A stretch of 64,000 bases of DNA from the NCBI GenBank assembly GCA_963801045.1, contig CAWDDC010000004.1, positions 1 to 64,000 on the forward strand, given 5' to 3'. The stretch is from JACCWP01 sp963801045. GTDB taxonomy: Bacteria > Actinomycetota > Actinomycetes > Propionibacteriales > Nocardioidaceae. Below the pieces are notes generated by a model. The model ran no database searches. It saw only the letters and a list, made by a program, of their open reading frames with translations, and was not told the origin of the DNA. This document shows positions 1-10,454 of this stretch, one piece after another. Positions within the stretch are counted from its first letter, which is position 1. Every line of letters starts with the position of its first letter. The position numbers were made by a program, and so were the translations under genes.

Positions 1-2
1 CC

Positions 3-32
3 GCCGAGCTGCAGCACGAGGCCGACGTCTAG
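3..32 (+). CDS. C-terminal tail of an upstream gene (partial)
   Basis: Nine codons in one frame (AELQHEADV) end at a TAG. The reading looks like a normal alanine/glutamate-rich C-terminus, but the gene lies outside the window, so nothing can be said about its function. It is on the same strand as the MFS gene that starts about 60 bases later. Confidence 0.35.
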   Translation, partial: AELQHEADV

Positions 33-94
33 CGACCAGCGCCGTTCCGGCTGTCTCGCCGCGGCTCACGACACCGAGGGGACCAGGAGCGGGG

Positions 95-1240
95 ATGCCC
101 GAGCGCTCGCGACCGTGGCTCCTGGTCGCGATCGTGGCGATGGCGGTCGACAGCATCGGCGTGCTGCCGGTGATCCTCACCGGCGCGATGGCGGTGCAGA
201 TCAACGCCGACATCGGGCTCCGGGCAGCCGACATCGGGCTGGTGTTCGCGACGTACTTCGGGGCGGCTGCGCTGCTGTCCGCGCCCGTGTCCCGGGTGCC
301 GGACCGGATCGGTGTCCGGAGGGCGCTGCAGGTCGGGCTGGCGGTCTACCTGGTCGCGTTCCTCGGGATGGCCGGTCTCGCCATGTCCTCGCTCGCACTG
401 GCCGCGGGCGTGGCCGTCGCGGGGTTCGGCACGGCTCTGACCCGTACGTCCTCGAGCATGCTGGTGGCCGACAGTGTCGAGCCCGGCCGGCAAGGCATCT
501 CGTTCGGCGTCAAGCACTGCTCGGTGCCGGTGGCCACGCTTGTTCGCCGGCCTTGCGGTGCCGACCGTCGCTCTGACCGTGGGGTGGCGTTGGGGGTTCG
601 TCATCGCCGCCTGCTCTGTCCGTGCTGGTCATGCTGGTGATCCCGGCCGATGCCGGCCGGCCCTCGCTCCCGGAGGACGCGCCCGCGGACATGTCGCGCC
701 GGGTCCTCTTCGTGGCCGCTGCCTGCTTCGGGCTGGGCAGCTCGGCTGCGTCGTCGCTCGGCGCCTACACCGTGAGTACCGCCGTGTCGGTGGGCGTGGA
801 GGAGGCGGCGGCGGGCATCCTGGTCGCGGTCGGCAGCGTGGCGGGTCTGCTCAGCCGCCTGGCCGTCGGTCACTGGTCCGACCGCAGACCCGGCAACCAG
901 CTCGACCTGATCAGCTGGATGATGGCCCTGGGTGGGCTCAGCTTCTGTCTGCTCGCGGTGCCGGACGTGCTGGTGGTGTACGTCGCGGTGCCGCTGGCCT
1001 TCGCCACCGGATGGGCGTGGCTGGGGTCGTACAACCTCGCGATGGTGCGCCTCAACCCGACCTCCCCGAGCGCCGCCGTCGGCGTGACCCAGACCGGCGC
1101 GTTCGTCGGCGCGATCTTCGGGCCGGCGACGCTGGGCCTGCTGGCCGAGCAGTACTCGTTCGCGCGCGGCCTGGATCGCTGCCGCCGTCGCGTCGTTCGC
1201 GGCGGCGGCCACCATCTCCCTGCTCCGGCGGTTCGTCTAG
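95..1240 (+). CDS. MFS transporter (frame-broken)
   Basis: Major facilitator superfamily permease of about 380 residues after repair, with many hydrophobic helices and the MFS loop motif 'DRIGVRRA' between helices 2 and 3. The ATG at 95 follows 'gaccaggagcgggg'. The reading changes frame near 541, 621 and 1165; the conserved pieces 'GVKHCSVPVA', 'LAVPTVALTVGWRWGFV' and 'FATGWAWLGSYNLA' lie in three frames. The last piece ends at TAG 1238-1240. It is a close paralog of the MFS gene at 35385, which lies in a catabolic island and lets the breaks be placed. Substrate unknown. The breaks are probably assembly indels; a true pseudogene is possible. Confidence 0.75.
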
Positions 1241-1252
1241 GCCCGCGCCGGC

Positions 1253-2482
1253 TCAGTCGTCGCGAGCGACCGCGGGCGGGTTCAGCGCGATCGTCAGCTC
1301 GAGCACGGATCGCGGGTCGTCCAGCCGCTCGCCGAACAGCTCGCGCAGCTGGCCCATCCGGTAGCGCACGGTCTGGGGGTGCACGAACAGGTCGGCGGCG
1401 ACGGCGTCCCTGCGGCCCTGCCGCAGCAGCCAGGACCGCAGGGTTGCCTCCAGCCGGTGCGCCGTCGACGGGCGGAGGCGGGCGAGAGGTGCCAGCGCGC
1501 GCGTGCGCAGGTCGTCGAGCGCCTGCTGGTCGGCACCGAGCACGAGGTCGGCCAGGTGCTGGTCGGTGTCCACCGGTCCCGGCTCGCCATGGAGGACCAT
1601 GGCGCGCGCCCTCAGCGCGCGCAGGTGCGACGCACGGGCCTGCATCCAGGGCCGTGCCGGACCCACCACGGCGGGCCTGTCGCCGAGGACTCGCAACAGT
1701 GGCTGGCGGTTGGCGTCCTCCATGTCGGGGACGAGCAGCAGCATCGTCTCCTCCTCGACGTCCTCCAGCCCCGGGACGTCCTCGCGCGGCTGCAGCGTGC
1801 TCGGGTCGAGGAGCGAGAGGAGGCCGCGGGCGTGGGAGGACGGCAGCAGGACCGCGGTCAGGGTGCGGGGGACCGGCCAGCTGGCCCGTTCGGCGGCCGC
1901 CTCGAGAACCTCCGGGCTGGCCCCCGCCAGCAGGTGCTGGCTCAACCGCTCGAGGTAGCGCTCGCGCGCCCGCCCACTCGTCGAGAGCTCGTCGCTGTGC
2001 CCGGCCACGCTCGCGGCCGACAGCTCGTCGATGTAGGCGAACACCAGCTCGGCGAACTTCGCCATCGTCGCGACCGGCATGTCCGCCTCCGCGGCGGCGC
2101 CTGCCATCTCCCGCCAGGCGACCCGGGCGCCGACCCGGTAGGCGGCGAGCAGGGCGTCGGTCGATCGGCCGCTGCGGGCCTCGCCTCGTCCCAGGGAGTA
2201 GGCGGCGTCGAGGGCGGGCCCCAGCGGGGTGCCCGGGTCGGACCCGTGCGATCGCGAGGCGAGCCGCAGGAACCCACCCAACGCCATCTGCACCGCGTCG
2301 GAGATGTTGTCGCCCATCCGGCCGGTCAGCGCGCCGGCGTAGCCCGGCACCTCGACGATGACGGCGGCCACCGTCTGCTCGGCCACCCTCGGCAACAGCC
2401 CGCGCAGGGTGCCGGCCAGAGCCTCGTCGAGGCCGAGGTCGGCGGCTCCGCGCGCGGCGCGACTGGACGACTCTGGCGCCAT
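1253..2482 (-). CDS. PucR-type transcriptional regulator
   Basis: Intact 409-residue protein. The C-terminal ~60 residues form the PucR helix-turn-helix, with 'FVHPQTVRYRMGQLRELFGE' as the recognition part followed by 'RSVLELTIAL'. The long N-terminal part is the helical and GGDEF-like sensor region usual in this family. No DNA-binding segment lies at the N-terminus. It is divergent from the reductase-desaturase pair and separated by about 84 bases that hold a palindrome at its start codon, so it probably controls that pair and itself. PucR-family regulators beside acyl desaturase genes are common in Actinobacteria. The effector cannot be read from the sequence. Confidence 0.85.
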   Translation of the reverse strand: MAPESSSRAARGAADLGLDEALAGTLRGLLPRVAEQTVAAVIVEVPGYAGALTGRMGDNISDAVQMALGGFLRLASRSHGSDPGTPLGPALDAAYSLGRGEARSGRSTDALLAAYRVGARVAWREMAGAAAEADMPVATMAKFAELVFAYIDELSAASVAGHSDELSTSGRARERYLERLSQHLLAGASPEVLEAAAERASWPVPRTLTAVLLPSSHARGLLSLLDPSTLQPREDVPGLEDVEEETMLLLVPDMEDANRQPLLRVLGDRPAVVGPARPWMQARASHLRALRARAMVLHGEPGPVDTDQHLADLVLGADQQALDDLRTRALAPLARLRPSTAHRLEATLRSWLLRQGRRDAVAADLFVHPQTVRYRMGQLRELFGERLDDPRSVLELTIALNPPAVARDD

Positions 2483-2484
2483 TC

Positions 2485-2501
2485 TTGTTCACTCCGAACA
2501 A
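2485..2501. promoter_or_regulatory. Palindrome in the PucR/reductase divergent promoter
   Basis: TTGTTC, five bases, GAACAA: a perfect 6+6 inverted repeat only two bases upstream of the PucR start codon and 66 bases before the reductase start. Its place fits an autoregulatory operator for the PucR protein. This is inference from symmetry and position only. Confidence 0.45.
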
Positions 2502-2566
2502 AGTGTGACCTGAATCCTACGGGCTGAGTACGAGAGTTTATCCCTCCTATCCAGAAGGCTGGGGGT

Positions 2567-3659
2567 ATGACGTCCACTGCGCTGCCCAGCCGGCCCGCGC
2601 GGTCGCTCCGCAGCCGCGCCCTGCGGCTGGCGGAGATGGTCACGACCCCGCTGCTGCCCGCGGACTACCTCGACGTGGTCGACCCGCTGCTGTCCGGCGC
2701 CGACCTCCGCGGCCGTGTCGTCGCCGTCCACCGCGAGACCGGCGACGCCGTGACCCTGGTGATCCAGCCGGGACGCGGCTGGCGCGGGCACACGCCCGGT
2801 CAGTACATCCGGGTCGGCATCGACGTCGACGGCGTGCGCCAGTGGCGGCCCTACTCACTGACCTCGGCATCGGACCGCGCCGACGGCTGCCTCGTCGATC
2901 ACCGTCAAGGCCATCCCCGACGGCACGGTCAGCAATCACCTCGTCCGCCGGGCGGAGGTGGGCACGGTGATCCAGCTCGACCAGGCGCAGGGCGAATTCG
3001 TCCTCCCCGACGTACGGCCCGGCAAGGTGCTGTTCCTGACCGCCGGCAGTGGGATCACGCCGGTGATGGGGATGCTCCGCAACGCGATCGACGACCTCGA
3101 CGACGTCGTGCTCGTCCACTCGGCACCCACCGCGACCGACGTGATCTTCGCCGACGAGCTGCGCGGACTGGCGGCCGACGGGCGGATCCGGCTGGTCGAG
3201 CAGCACACCGACGCCGACGGGATGCTCGACGTCAACCGGCTGGCGGAGATCGTGCCCGACTACGCCGAGCGGGACGCCTGGGCCTGCGGGCCGACCGGCC
3301 TGCTCGACGCCGCCGAGCAGCACTGGGCCGAGCAGGCGATCGAGCACCGGCTGACCACCGAGCGGTTCCGGCCCGCGGTGGTCGTGGCCGGCGAGGGTGG
3401 CACCGTCCGCTTCACGGCAGCCGACGTCTCCGTCGACGCCGGCGGCGCCGAACCGCTGCTCGACGCCGGCGAGGCGGCCGGCGTGCTGATGCCGTCCGGG
3501 TGCCGGATGGGCATCTGCTACGGCTGTGCCGCCCCGCTCCGCGAAGGCGCGGTGCGCGACCTGCGCAACGGCGACGTCACCACCGCCGCGCCCGGCGACG
3601 GCGTGGTCATCCAGACCTGCGTGTCGGCGGCAGCCGGCGCCTGCGACATCGACCTCTGA
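2567..3659 (+). CDS. Ferredoxin reductase with C-terminal 2Fe-2S domain (desaturase partner)
   Basis: About 363 residues after repair. Order of parts: FAD-binding barrel with 'RPYSLTSA', NAD(P)-binding domain with 'TAGSGITPVMGML' and 'WACGPTGLLD', then a plant-type 2Fe-2S domain with 'SGCRMGICYGC' and a last cysteine in 'VIQTCVSA'. It matches in layout the reductase (Rv3230c type) that passes electrons from NADPH to the DesA3 acyl-CoA desaturase, and the desaturase gene follows eight bases later, so the two are clearly one unit. One frame break near 2893 splits the FAD and NAD parts; reading through it gives a continuous family-like protein. Confidence 0.85.
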
Positions 3660-3667
3660 GGAGAACC

Positions 3668-4849
3668 ATGACGACGATCCAGCAGAAGGCCGACAACCCC
3701 GTCGCGCATCTCACCGACGAGGACATCGAGAGCATCGGCCGCGAGCTCGACGCGATCCGCGCCGAGGTCGTCCTCAGCCGTGGCGAGCGCGACGCGGCGT
3801 ACATCCGCACGGTCATCGACGTCCAGCGCAAGCTCGAGCTCGCGAGCCGTGGCTGTGCTGCTGCTGTCGATCCTGCCGCCGGCCTGGTTCCTCGGCACCG
3901 CCGGACTCGTCGATCTCCAAGATCCTGGAGAACATGGAGATCGGCCACAACGTGATGCACGGCCAGTGGGACTGGATGCGCGACCCGAAGATCCACTCCA
4001 CCACATGGGAGTGGGACAACGCGTCTCCGGCCGAGCTGTGGAAGCACTCGCACAACGAGCTGCATCACACGTACACCAACGTGATCGGCCGGGACAACGA
4101 CCTCGGCTACGGCATCATGCGCGTCGACGAGGAGCAGCGCTGGCACCCGATGTTCCTCGCCCAGCCGCTGTGGAACTTCCTCAACGCCTGCGTGTTCGAG
4201 TACGGCATCGCGGCCTACGACCTCGAGATCGGCAAGTACCTGGCCGGCCGCAAGGACGAGGACGAGTTCCGCGCCGCCGGCAAGTTGGTGCTGGCCAAGA
4301 TCAAGCGGCAGGCCACCCGGGACTACGTGCTGCACCCGCTGCTGTCCGGACCGTCCGCGCTGACGACGCTCACGGCGAATGCCACGGCCAACCTTGTCCG
4401 CAACCTGTGGACCCACTCGGTGATCATGTGCGGCCACTTCCCCGACGGGGTCGAGACGTTCGAGAAGACGCTCGATCGACGGGGAGAACCGCGGTGAGTG
4501 GTACCTGCGCCAGATGCTCGGTGCGGCCAACATCGACGGCAGCCGGTTCATGCACCTGATGACGGGCAACCTCTCGTTCCAGATCGAGCACCACCTGTTC
4601 CCGGACCTGCCCAGCAACCGCTACCAGGAGATCGCGCCCAAGGTGCGGGACGTCTTCGAGCGCTACGACCTGAAGTACGTGTCCGGCTCGCTGCCGCGGC
4701 AGGTCGGGTCGGCGTGGAAGAAGGTGTTCCGGCTGTCGCTGCCGAACGACTTCCTGAAGAAGGCGACGGCCGGCGTCCGGTCGATGACGACACCGAGCGA
4801 GCCCGCGCCGACCGCGGTCGTCGACGACGCCGAGGCCGCCGCTGCTTGA
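3668..4849 (+). CDS. desA3-like: DesA3-type membrane fatty acid (acyl-CoA delta-9) desaturase, frame-broken
   Basis: Di-iron membrane desaturase. The histidine boxes are visible: 'GHNVMHGQWDW' (near 3944), 'HSHNELHHTYTNV' (near 4047) and 'QIEHHLFP' (near 4581). The segment 'AVLLLSILPPAWFLGTAGL' is a membrane stretch. The protein would be about 393 residues, normal for DesA3. Frame changes occur near 3850, 3920 and 4490. Family knowledge: DesA3 with its reductase makes oleoyl-CoA from stearoyl-CoA. The start at 3668 follows 'gaggagaacc' and sits eight bases after the reductase stop. Probably functional in the organism, with breaks from sequence errors. Confidence 0.85.
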
Positions 4850-4915
4850 GCGCCTCGGCCTACTCCACGAAGCGTTGGAGACGAGCGCGGTGTCGGGGAC
4901 GTCGCGCCAGCCGGC

Positions 4916-6439
4916 GTGCGACCATCGCGCATGCTCGTTGGTGACGCCACGGTCCGCGGGACCGTACGCACGCTCCTGGCTGACGGTGCCACCGGGCTGC
5001 CCGACCTCACCGGCGGGCCGGTCGAGCACGCGCGGGAGCTGGCCGAGACCCAGCTCGACGCCGTCTACTTCGACACCGACGACCTTCGCCTGGTGCGCAG
5101 CGGGGTACGGGTGCGGCGGGACGCGAACGGCGACGCTGCGGGTTGGCACGTCCGGATCGGGCCGTCGGCGTCCCGGCTCGAGTTCCGGTTCCCGCAGACC
5201 CGGAGCGAGCGGGTGCCGATGGCGATCCGCAAGCTGGCGCAGGGGATCGCACGCGGTGCGCCGTTGGTGCCGGTCGCCCGGGTACGCAGCCACCGGCAAC
5301 GGGTCCAGCTCCTCGGCGGCGAGGGCGCGGTGCTGGCCGAGGTGGGCCGGGACCGGGTCGTGGCCACCCGCTCGGTCGACGGCATCCAGACCGAGTGGCA
5401 CGAGATCGAGGTCCGCCTGGTCCGGGGCGACACCGGGGTCCGGGACCGGGTGATCTCCCGGCTGGTGGGGAACGGCGCCGCGGAGGCCGACTTCCCGTCC
5501 CGGCTGCGGCGCGCGCTCGGCGACCAGAACCCGTCGAAGGTGCCGACCCCGTCGAAGAAGGCGGCCGCGGGGGACGTGCTGCGCGCCTACCTCGCCGAGG
5601 TGCACGTCCGGCTGCTCCGCCACGACCTGCGGCTGCGCGCCGACCAGGCCGACGCGGTGCACCTGGTGCGCACGAACGCACGCCGGCTGCGCAGCGCGCT
5701 GGCCGCGTACCGGAAGCTGTTCGAGCCGGACAGCACGCGCCGACTGGAGAACGGGTTGCGCCGGCTCGGGACCGACCTCTCGGTGGCACGCGATCTGCAG
5801 GTCGCCGATGAGCTGCTGGCGGAGGCCACGCCTGCGCACGCGGTGAGCCCGGCGCTGGTCCAGGCTGTGCAACCGGTTCGGAAGGAGCTCGCGGCGAGGC
5901 GGCGCGCGAATGCCGCCGAGGTCACGAGGCTGCTCGAGTCCGAGGGCTACCTCCGGCTGCTGGACGACCTGGCGGCCTTCGTCGAGGCACCGCCGTTCGG
6001 CGCCCGGGCCTCGAAGCCGGCCCGTCGTGAGCTGCGTCGCGGGCTGCGCGCGGCGCACCGGCGCGTCACCGAGCACTGGGCGACGGCGCGCGCGTCCCTG
6101 GCCGCCGATGCGTTGCACGACGTGCGCAAGGCGGTGAAGCGGTTGCGCTACGCCTGCGAGGTCGCGGAGCCGGTGCTCGGCGACGACGCCCGACGGCTTC
6201 GACAGCAGGCCAAGTCGTTGTCGGAGGTGCTGGGCGAGCGGCAGGACGCGCTGCTCGTCCAGCGGACGCTCGCCGAGATGGTTCCGACGCTCGGTGCCGG
6301 TGCGGCCGCCCGCGACGCGAGCTTCGAGCTCGGTCAGCTCAAGGCGCGACAGGATGCGTTGATCCACGAGCTGGAGGACCGGGCCGTGATGCAGATCGGA
6401 CTGCTGCACTCGCCGTCAGCTGCCGGCTGGCTGGGCTGA
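4916..6439 (+). CDS. CYTH and CHAD domain protein
   Basis: Intact, 507 residues from GTG 4916; ATG 4931 is an alternative start. The N-terminal ~200 residues resemble a CYTH triphosphate-tunnel domain ('YFDTDDLRLVRSGVRVRRD', 'LEFRFPQTRSERVP'). The rest is a CHAD domain, a helical bundle rich in conserved histidine and arginine ('VHLVRTNARRLRSALAAYR', 'ALHDVRKAVKRLRYACE'). CHAD domains bind polyphosphate. The usual ExExK motif near the CYTH start is not visible, so the tunnel may be inactive or the true N-terminus may lie upstream behind an indel. It stands alone on its strand after the desaturase. Confidence 0.85.
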   Translation: MRPSRMLVGDATVRGTVRTLLADGATGLPDLTGGPVEHARELAETQLDAVYFDTDDLRLVRSGVRVRRDANGDAAGWHVRIGPSASRLEFRFPQTRSERVPMAIRKLAQGIARGAPLVPVARVRSHRQRVQLLGGEGAVLAEVGRDRVVATRSVDGIQTEWHEIEVRLVRGDTGVRDRVISRLVGNGAAEADFPSRLRRALGDQNPSKVPTPSKKAAAGDVLRAYLAEVHVRLLRHDLRLRADQADAVHLVRTNARRLRSALAAYRKLFEPDSTRRLENGLRRLGTDLSVARDLQVADELLAEATPAHAVSPALVQAVQPVRKELAARRRANAAEVTRLLESEGYLRLLDDLAAFVEAPPFGARASKPARRELRRGLRAAHRRVTEHWATARASLAADALHDVRKAVKRLRYACEVAEPVLGDDARRLRQQAKSLSEVLGERQDALLVQRTLAEMVPTLGAGAAARDASFELGQLKARQDALIHELEDRAVMQIGLLHSPSAAGWLG

Positions 6440-6478
6440 TCACCCCTCGGTCTCCCGGCGCGGTCCTGAGTCCGAGGC

Positions 6479-7115
6479 GTGACGTACCGCCACTGGCCGA
6501 TGTTCGACCTCCGGCTCACGACGCCCGATCTCGAGCTGCGGCACCTGACCGAGGCAGACCTGGACGCTCTCGCCGCGGTCATCCCCGACGACGCCGAGCA
6601 GGACCCGGCGGCGACGACGTACGACGGGCTCGGTCGAGCCGACGGCCGCGCGGTGACGGTGCACCAGGACTACTGGCGGGCGCGCGGTGGCTGGCGTCCG
6701 GAGTCGTGGGCACTGAGCTTCGCGGTCCTGCACGAGGGTGCGCTGGTCGGCTACCAGGGGCTCGAGGGCGACGACTTCGCGATCCTGCGCACGGTGGACT
6801 CGTCGTCGTCCTCGCCGCCGATGTCCGTGGCCGTGGGCTCGCAAGCAGATGCGGGCAGCGGTGCTCACCCTTGCGTTCGGGCCGCTCGCCGCGGAGTACG
6901 CGATCGGCTCGGCCTGGAGCGACAACCACGCCTCGCTCGCGGTGTCGCGTGCCCTCGGCTACGTCGACAACGGCGCACGGCGCACCAGCGCGGCGAGGGT
7001 GCCGGCGAGATGGTGCACCTACGCCTCACCGCGAGGCGTGGCTCGCCTCGGAGTGGCCGGCCCGGGTGACCGTGTCCGGGCAGACGAGTGTCTGGTGTTC
7101 TTCGGCCTCGCGTGA
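6479..7115 (+). CDS. GNAT-family N-acetyltransferase, frame-broken
   Basis: The opening 'LRLTTPDLELRHLTEADLDAL' and the later 'AIGSAWSDNHASLAVSRALGY' are hallmarks of RimJ/RimL-like GNAT enzymes, which move acetyl from acetyl-CoA to an amine. The acetyl-CoA loop is partly visible as 'VRGRGL' near 6825. The reading passes through all three frames (changes near 6805, 6845 and around 7000-7070) and ends with 'DECLVFFGLA' at TGA 7113-7115. GTG 6479 is used here; ATG 6500 is an alternative that begins exactly at the domain. The substrate is unknown. Confidence 0.65.
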
Positions 7116-7420
7116 GGCCGGCCGACCTGCGTTGTCTGGGATGCACCGGTTCCTTCCGCCCGCGCGGGTCCGCCGGCCCCTGGCGTGGGTGGCGCTCACC
7201 CTCAGGATGAGCCCTGGGGTCCGCCCTGGGCGAGCGTGACGGGTCAAGGCGGGCGGCCGGGATCGGCACGGGCGGCCCGCCACCTGTTCGCGGGGACGCA
7301 GGATCGTCCGGAGCCGATCGGGAGGGACGTGGCGCGACCAGATCGACACTCGTGGGCGGGCCTGCCGCGCCCGCGGTCTCGGGAGTGATCCGCAGGAAGA
7401 TGCCCGCCGGCTGCCGAGCG
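7116..7420. other. Stretch without a clear gene
   Basis: About 305 bases between the GNAT stop and the first recognisable piece of the LAL regulator. No convincing reading frame, RNA or repeat was seen. It may hold the promoter and the degraded or mis-sequenced first codons of the regulator. Confidence 0.4.
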
Positions 7421-9600
7421 GCGCGATCGCCCGCCCTGCACTCGTGAGCGGCTGCGCGAAGGCCGGCCGCGCGCTGACCTGGTCTCCGCCCCGCCGGTTA
7501 GGGCAAGACCACCCTGTTGGCCAGTGGGTGGCAGCGGACCGTCGGTGGCCGTGGCGTGGGTGTGCCTCGACCGGCGGACACCGCCCCGACCCGGTGGCGG
7601 CTGCACCTGTCGCCGCGCTGGCGCTGGTGGAGCCGCGCGCCGGCAGCCGGAGTGCGCTCGCTGCCCTGCGCGAGCGCCCGACCAGGATCGAGGGTCCTCA
7701 CTCCCGCTGCTGCTGGAGCGGGCTGCGGGAGGGCGGGACTGATCTGGTGGATCGTCCTCGACGACCTGCACCTCACGCAGAGCGCGCGGGTCGAGCGCGC
7801 TGGTGGAGCGAGTTGCATGCGGGATGACCGGCCCGGGTCCACTGGTGCGGGTGCGCGCGCGCTGACCCAGCGCTGGGGTGCCGCCAGGCTCCAGGGCGTC
7901 GGGGTCCTGTTGCTCGAGTCCAGGCCGAGGACCTCCGCTTCGACCAGCGCCGAGGCGGCCTCGGGGTCCTCGACGGCGTCGGCGTCAACGGCGCTCCCGC
8001 GACGATGACTCGCCGGGCTGGCCGAGCCGCGCCGCGGTCGGCCTGCCCGCTGCCGCTGGCTGGCGCTGCTCATCCCGAGCCAGGTCGCGCCGCCTTCATC
8101 GAGCTGGTCCGCCGGCGGCCACCGCCCGGTGGTCGACTACCTGGCCGACGACGTGCTCGCGCTTCTCGGCCGGAGCGTCCAGGGGTCGTGCTGCGGGTCC
8201 GCCCTCTGCCGGGTGTCCAGACCGCTGTTCAACGCCGTCGTAGACGGAAGCGGATCGGTGCCCTCCTGGCCGGAGCTGGAGCGCGCCGACCTGTTCCTGT
8301 CCATCGGGACGGCGGGACCTGGTACCACCAGCGCCAGCTGCTCGCCGGCGCGCTCGCCTCGGGCTCAGCCGTACCCCGGCCCGAGCTGATGCCGTTGCTG
8401 CGCCTGCGCGCCGCCGCCGGTGGTGCCGAGGAAGCGGGCGACCTCGAGTGGGCGGTCGGCCGGCACGATCGAGTCCACCGACCTCGCGTCGCCTGCCGGC
8501 TGGTCGCCGTGGCCGGCGCCGGCGGGCTCGCCTGCAGCCGGCCGATGGGCGACGGTGCAGGGGCTGGCTGGACGAGCTGTCCTGGCCCGAGGCGCCGAGC
8601 CGACCCCGGGCTGGCCTACATGCACGCCACGGCGGCGAGCTTCGTCCACGACATCGACGGGGCCGAGGGCTGGCTGGACGTCGCGAGCACCGGCGATCCC
8701 GATCTCGTGGGCGCGATGGGGCTGCCACTCGGCTACCGCACCGACTTCCTCCGGGCGATCGTCGGGATCAACGACGTCACCAGCGCGGAGCAGTCCGCCC
8801 GCCGTGCCCTGCAGTTCGCACCCGGCCCGCAGTGGGAGGGCGTCGCCCTGGCGGGGCTCGGGCAGGCGCACTACCTGCGCGGTCGGATCCCCGACGCGGA
8901 GCAGACGCTGCGCAGAGCGGTGGGCCTGATCCCGGACGCCAACCCGAACCTGCTCGCGTTCGCGATCGGCAACCTCGCCCTGGCGGAGTACGTGGAGGGC
9001 GCTGCCGGGTACGCCGGTCCGATGCTGGACGGTGCGTTGGCCGCGCTGCGTGCCACCGGCCAGGACCGCTCGCCCCTCGGCGCCATCGTGCACCTTGCCT
9101 GCGGTGAGCGGGAGCGGACGGCGGGCGACCCGGCGGCGGCGGCGCGGTGGTGCGAGTCGGCGATCGAGATCCTCGGCACCGCATCCCGAAGTGCCTGGCT
9201 GGCGAACGCGTACCTGCTGCACGCCGTCGCCAGCCGGGCCGCCGGCGACGCGGTCGGCGAGCTGAGGTCCCTGGACGCGGCCGACGCGGTTCTGGGCCGG
9301 CTGCCCGACCCGGGTGCGCTGCCGGCGCGCTCCGCACGCCTGCGGCAGGAGTCGGCCGTCATCGTGCGGCACGTGACCGAGTTCGGCGAGACGCTGTCCG
9401 AGCGTGAGATCTCCGTGCTGCTGCTGGCCGCCGACGGCCTCACCCAGCGCGAGATCGCGGAGCAGCTGTTCATCTCGTACAACACCGTGAAGTCGCACCT
9501 GAAGGCCACGTACCGCAAGCTCGGCGCGACCTCGCGCGACGACGCGGTCACCCGGCTCGCCGAGCTGGTGCCCGCCCCGCCTACGGCCCGTTCGCGCTAA
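7421..9600 (+). pseudogene. LAL-type LuxR regulator (MalT-like), heavily frame-broken
   Basis: Remains of a large ATP-binding LuxR regulator. Pieces in order: 'ALTLVSAPP' followed by 'GKTTLLASGW' (Walker A, near 7500), 'VLDDLHLTQ' (Walker B, near 7760), 'QAEDLRFDQR' (near 7925), 'HRPVVDYLADDVLALLGR' (near 8130), 'AAGRWATVQG' and 'WLDELSWPEA' (near 8550). From 8620 an intact tetratricopeptide-like region leads to a LuxR helix-turn-helix ('LSEREISVLLLAADGLTQRE', 'ISYNTVKSHLKATYRKLG'). The N-terminal half needs more than six frame changes, more than any other gene here, yet its spacing is close to that of the intact family. It could be a decayed gene or a badly sequenced one. A small companion protein follows, as at the second LAL gene. 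Confidence 0.65.
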
Positions 9601-9665
9601 GCCTCACCCGGGTGGTCAGCGGGAGGGGTGATGGCATCCGGCGAGGTACGGGTCACGCTCCTGGG

Positions 9666-9887
9666 ATGGCCGGCATCTCCTGCGTCATCGTGCTCTCGGG
9701 TGAGCTCGGCGAGCACTTCGACGGGGCGTTCGCCGGGCTGTCGCTCGCCCGCGGCGCCGGCCAGTCCGAGCTCAGCGGTCAGGTGATCGACCAGGCCGAG
9801 CTGCACGGTGTGCTGCACCAGCTGACCGATCTGGGGCTCGACATCATCGCCTTCTCCTCTCACCCGGGTGAATCCCCCGAGGGGTGA
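9666..9887 (+). CDS. Small LAL-associated protein of the 'DQAxLHG' type
   Basis: 73 residues from ATG 9666. Its core 'DQAELHGVLHQLTDLGLDI' aligns with 'DQAALHGLLKRLEALGIEL' in the protein at 17978-18247, so the two are paralogs. Both begin with a predicted strand ending in a short loop ('VLSGELGEHF' and 'VRGRLPADLL'). Each sits beside a LAL regulator gene. The function is unknown; the fold looks like a small alpha/beta domain. An upstream start at 9612 is possible but adds a low-complexity leader. Confidence 0.65.
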   Translation: MAGISCVIVLSGELGEHFDGAFAGLSLARGAGQSELSGQVIDQAELHGVLHQLTDLGLDIIAFSSHPGESPEG

Positions 9888-9971
9888 GCACATCGGCGCC
9901 GTGCGGCCACAGGATGCCGACACGAGATCCGGTCAGGTCCCAGGGCGTAGCGACGACGAAAGGTACTCACC

Positions 9972-10424
9972 GTGAGCACCGACCTGGACGAGACGGGCCC
10001 GATCGACTACCTGGTGGTCGAGTTCCCCGGCAGACAAGATGACCGGTGAAGGGTTTCCCCTGCTGGTCGAGCTGGTGGACTCCGGCATCATCCGCATCCT
10101 GGATCTCGTCTTCGTGACGCGCGCGACCGACGGCACGGTCACGGCCGTGGACATCGCCGACATCGACGGCGACGGGGAGCTCGACCTGGCCGTGTTCGAG
10201 GGCGCGTCGTCCGGGCTGCTCGGACAGGACGACATCGACGAGGCGACATCGTGATCGAACCGGGAAACTCGGCCGGCATCCTGGTCTACGAGAACGTGTG
10301 GGCGGCACCGTTCGCCGCTGCGCTGCGGCGCGGCGGCGGCCAGCTGGTGGCCAGCGGCCGCATCCCCGTGCAGGCCATCCTGGCGTCCCTGGACGCCGCG
10401 GAAGCCGCCGACGCACCCGCTTGA
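9972..10424 (+). CDS. DUF6325-like protein, frame-broken
   Basis: About 150 residues after repair. It starts at GTG 9972 ('STDLDETGPIDYLVVEFPG'), continues as 'LVELVDSGIIRILDLVFVTR' and ends as 'GILVYENVWAAPFAAALRRG' then 'LVASGRIPVQAI'. This order matches the DUF6325 family of small actinobacterial proteins often found beside SHOCT proteins. Frame changes lie near 10033 and 10250. It is followed after 30 bases by a SHOCT protein, as in many actinobacterial genomes. Function unknown; it is sometimes grouped with membrane-stress genes. Confidence 0.7.
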
Positions 10425-10454
10425 TCCGGCACCACGTTCGAGCGAAAGGTTCAC

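Noticed and set aside
6440..6478. tRNA or small RNA genes in short gaps across the window
   Set aside because: No cloverleaf-like pattern, CCA end or conserved RNA motif was seen in this or the other intergenic gaps.
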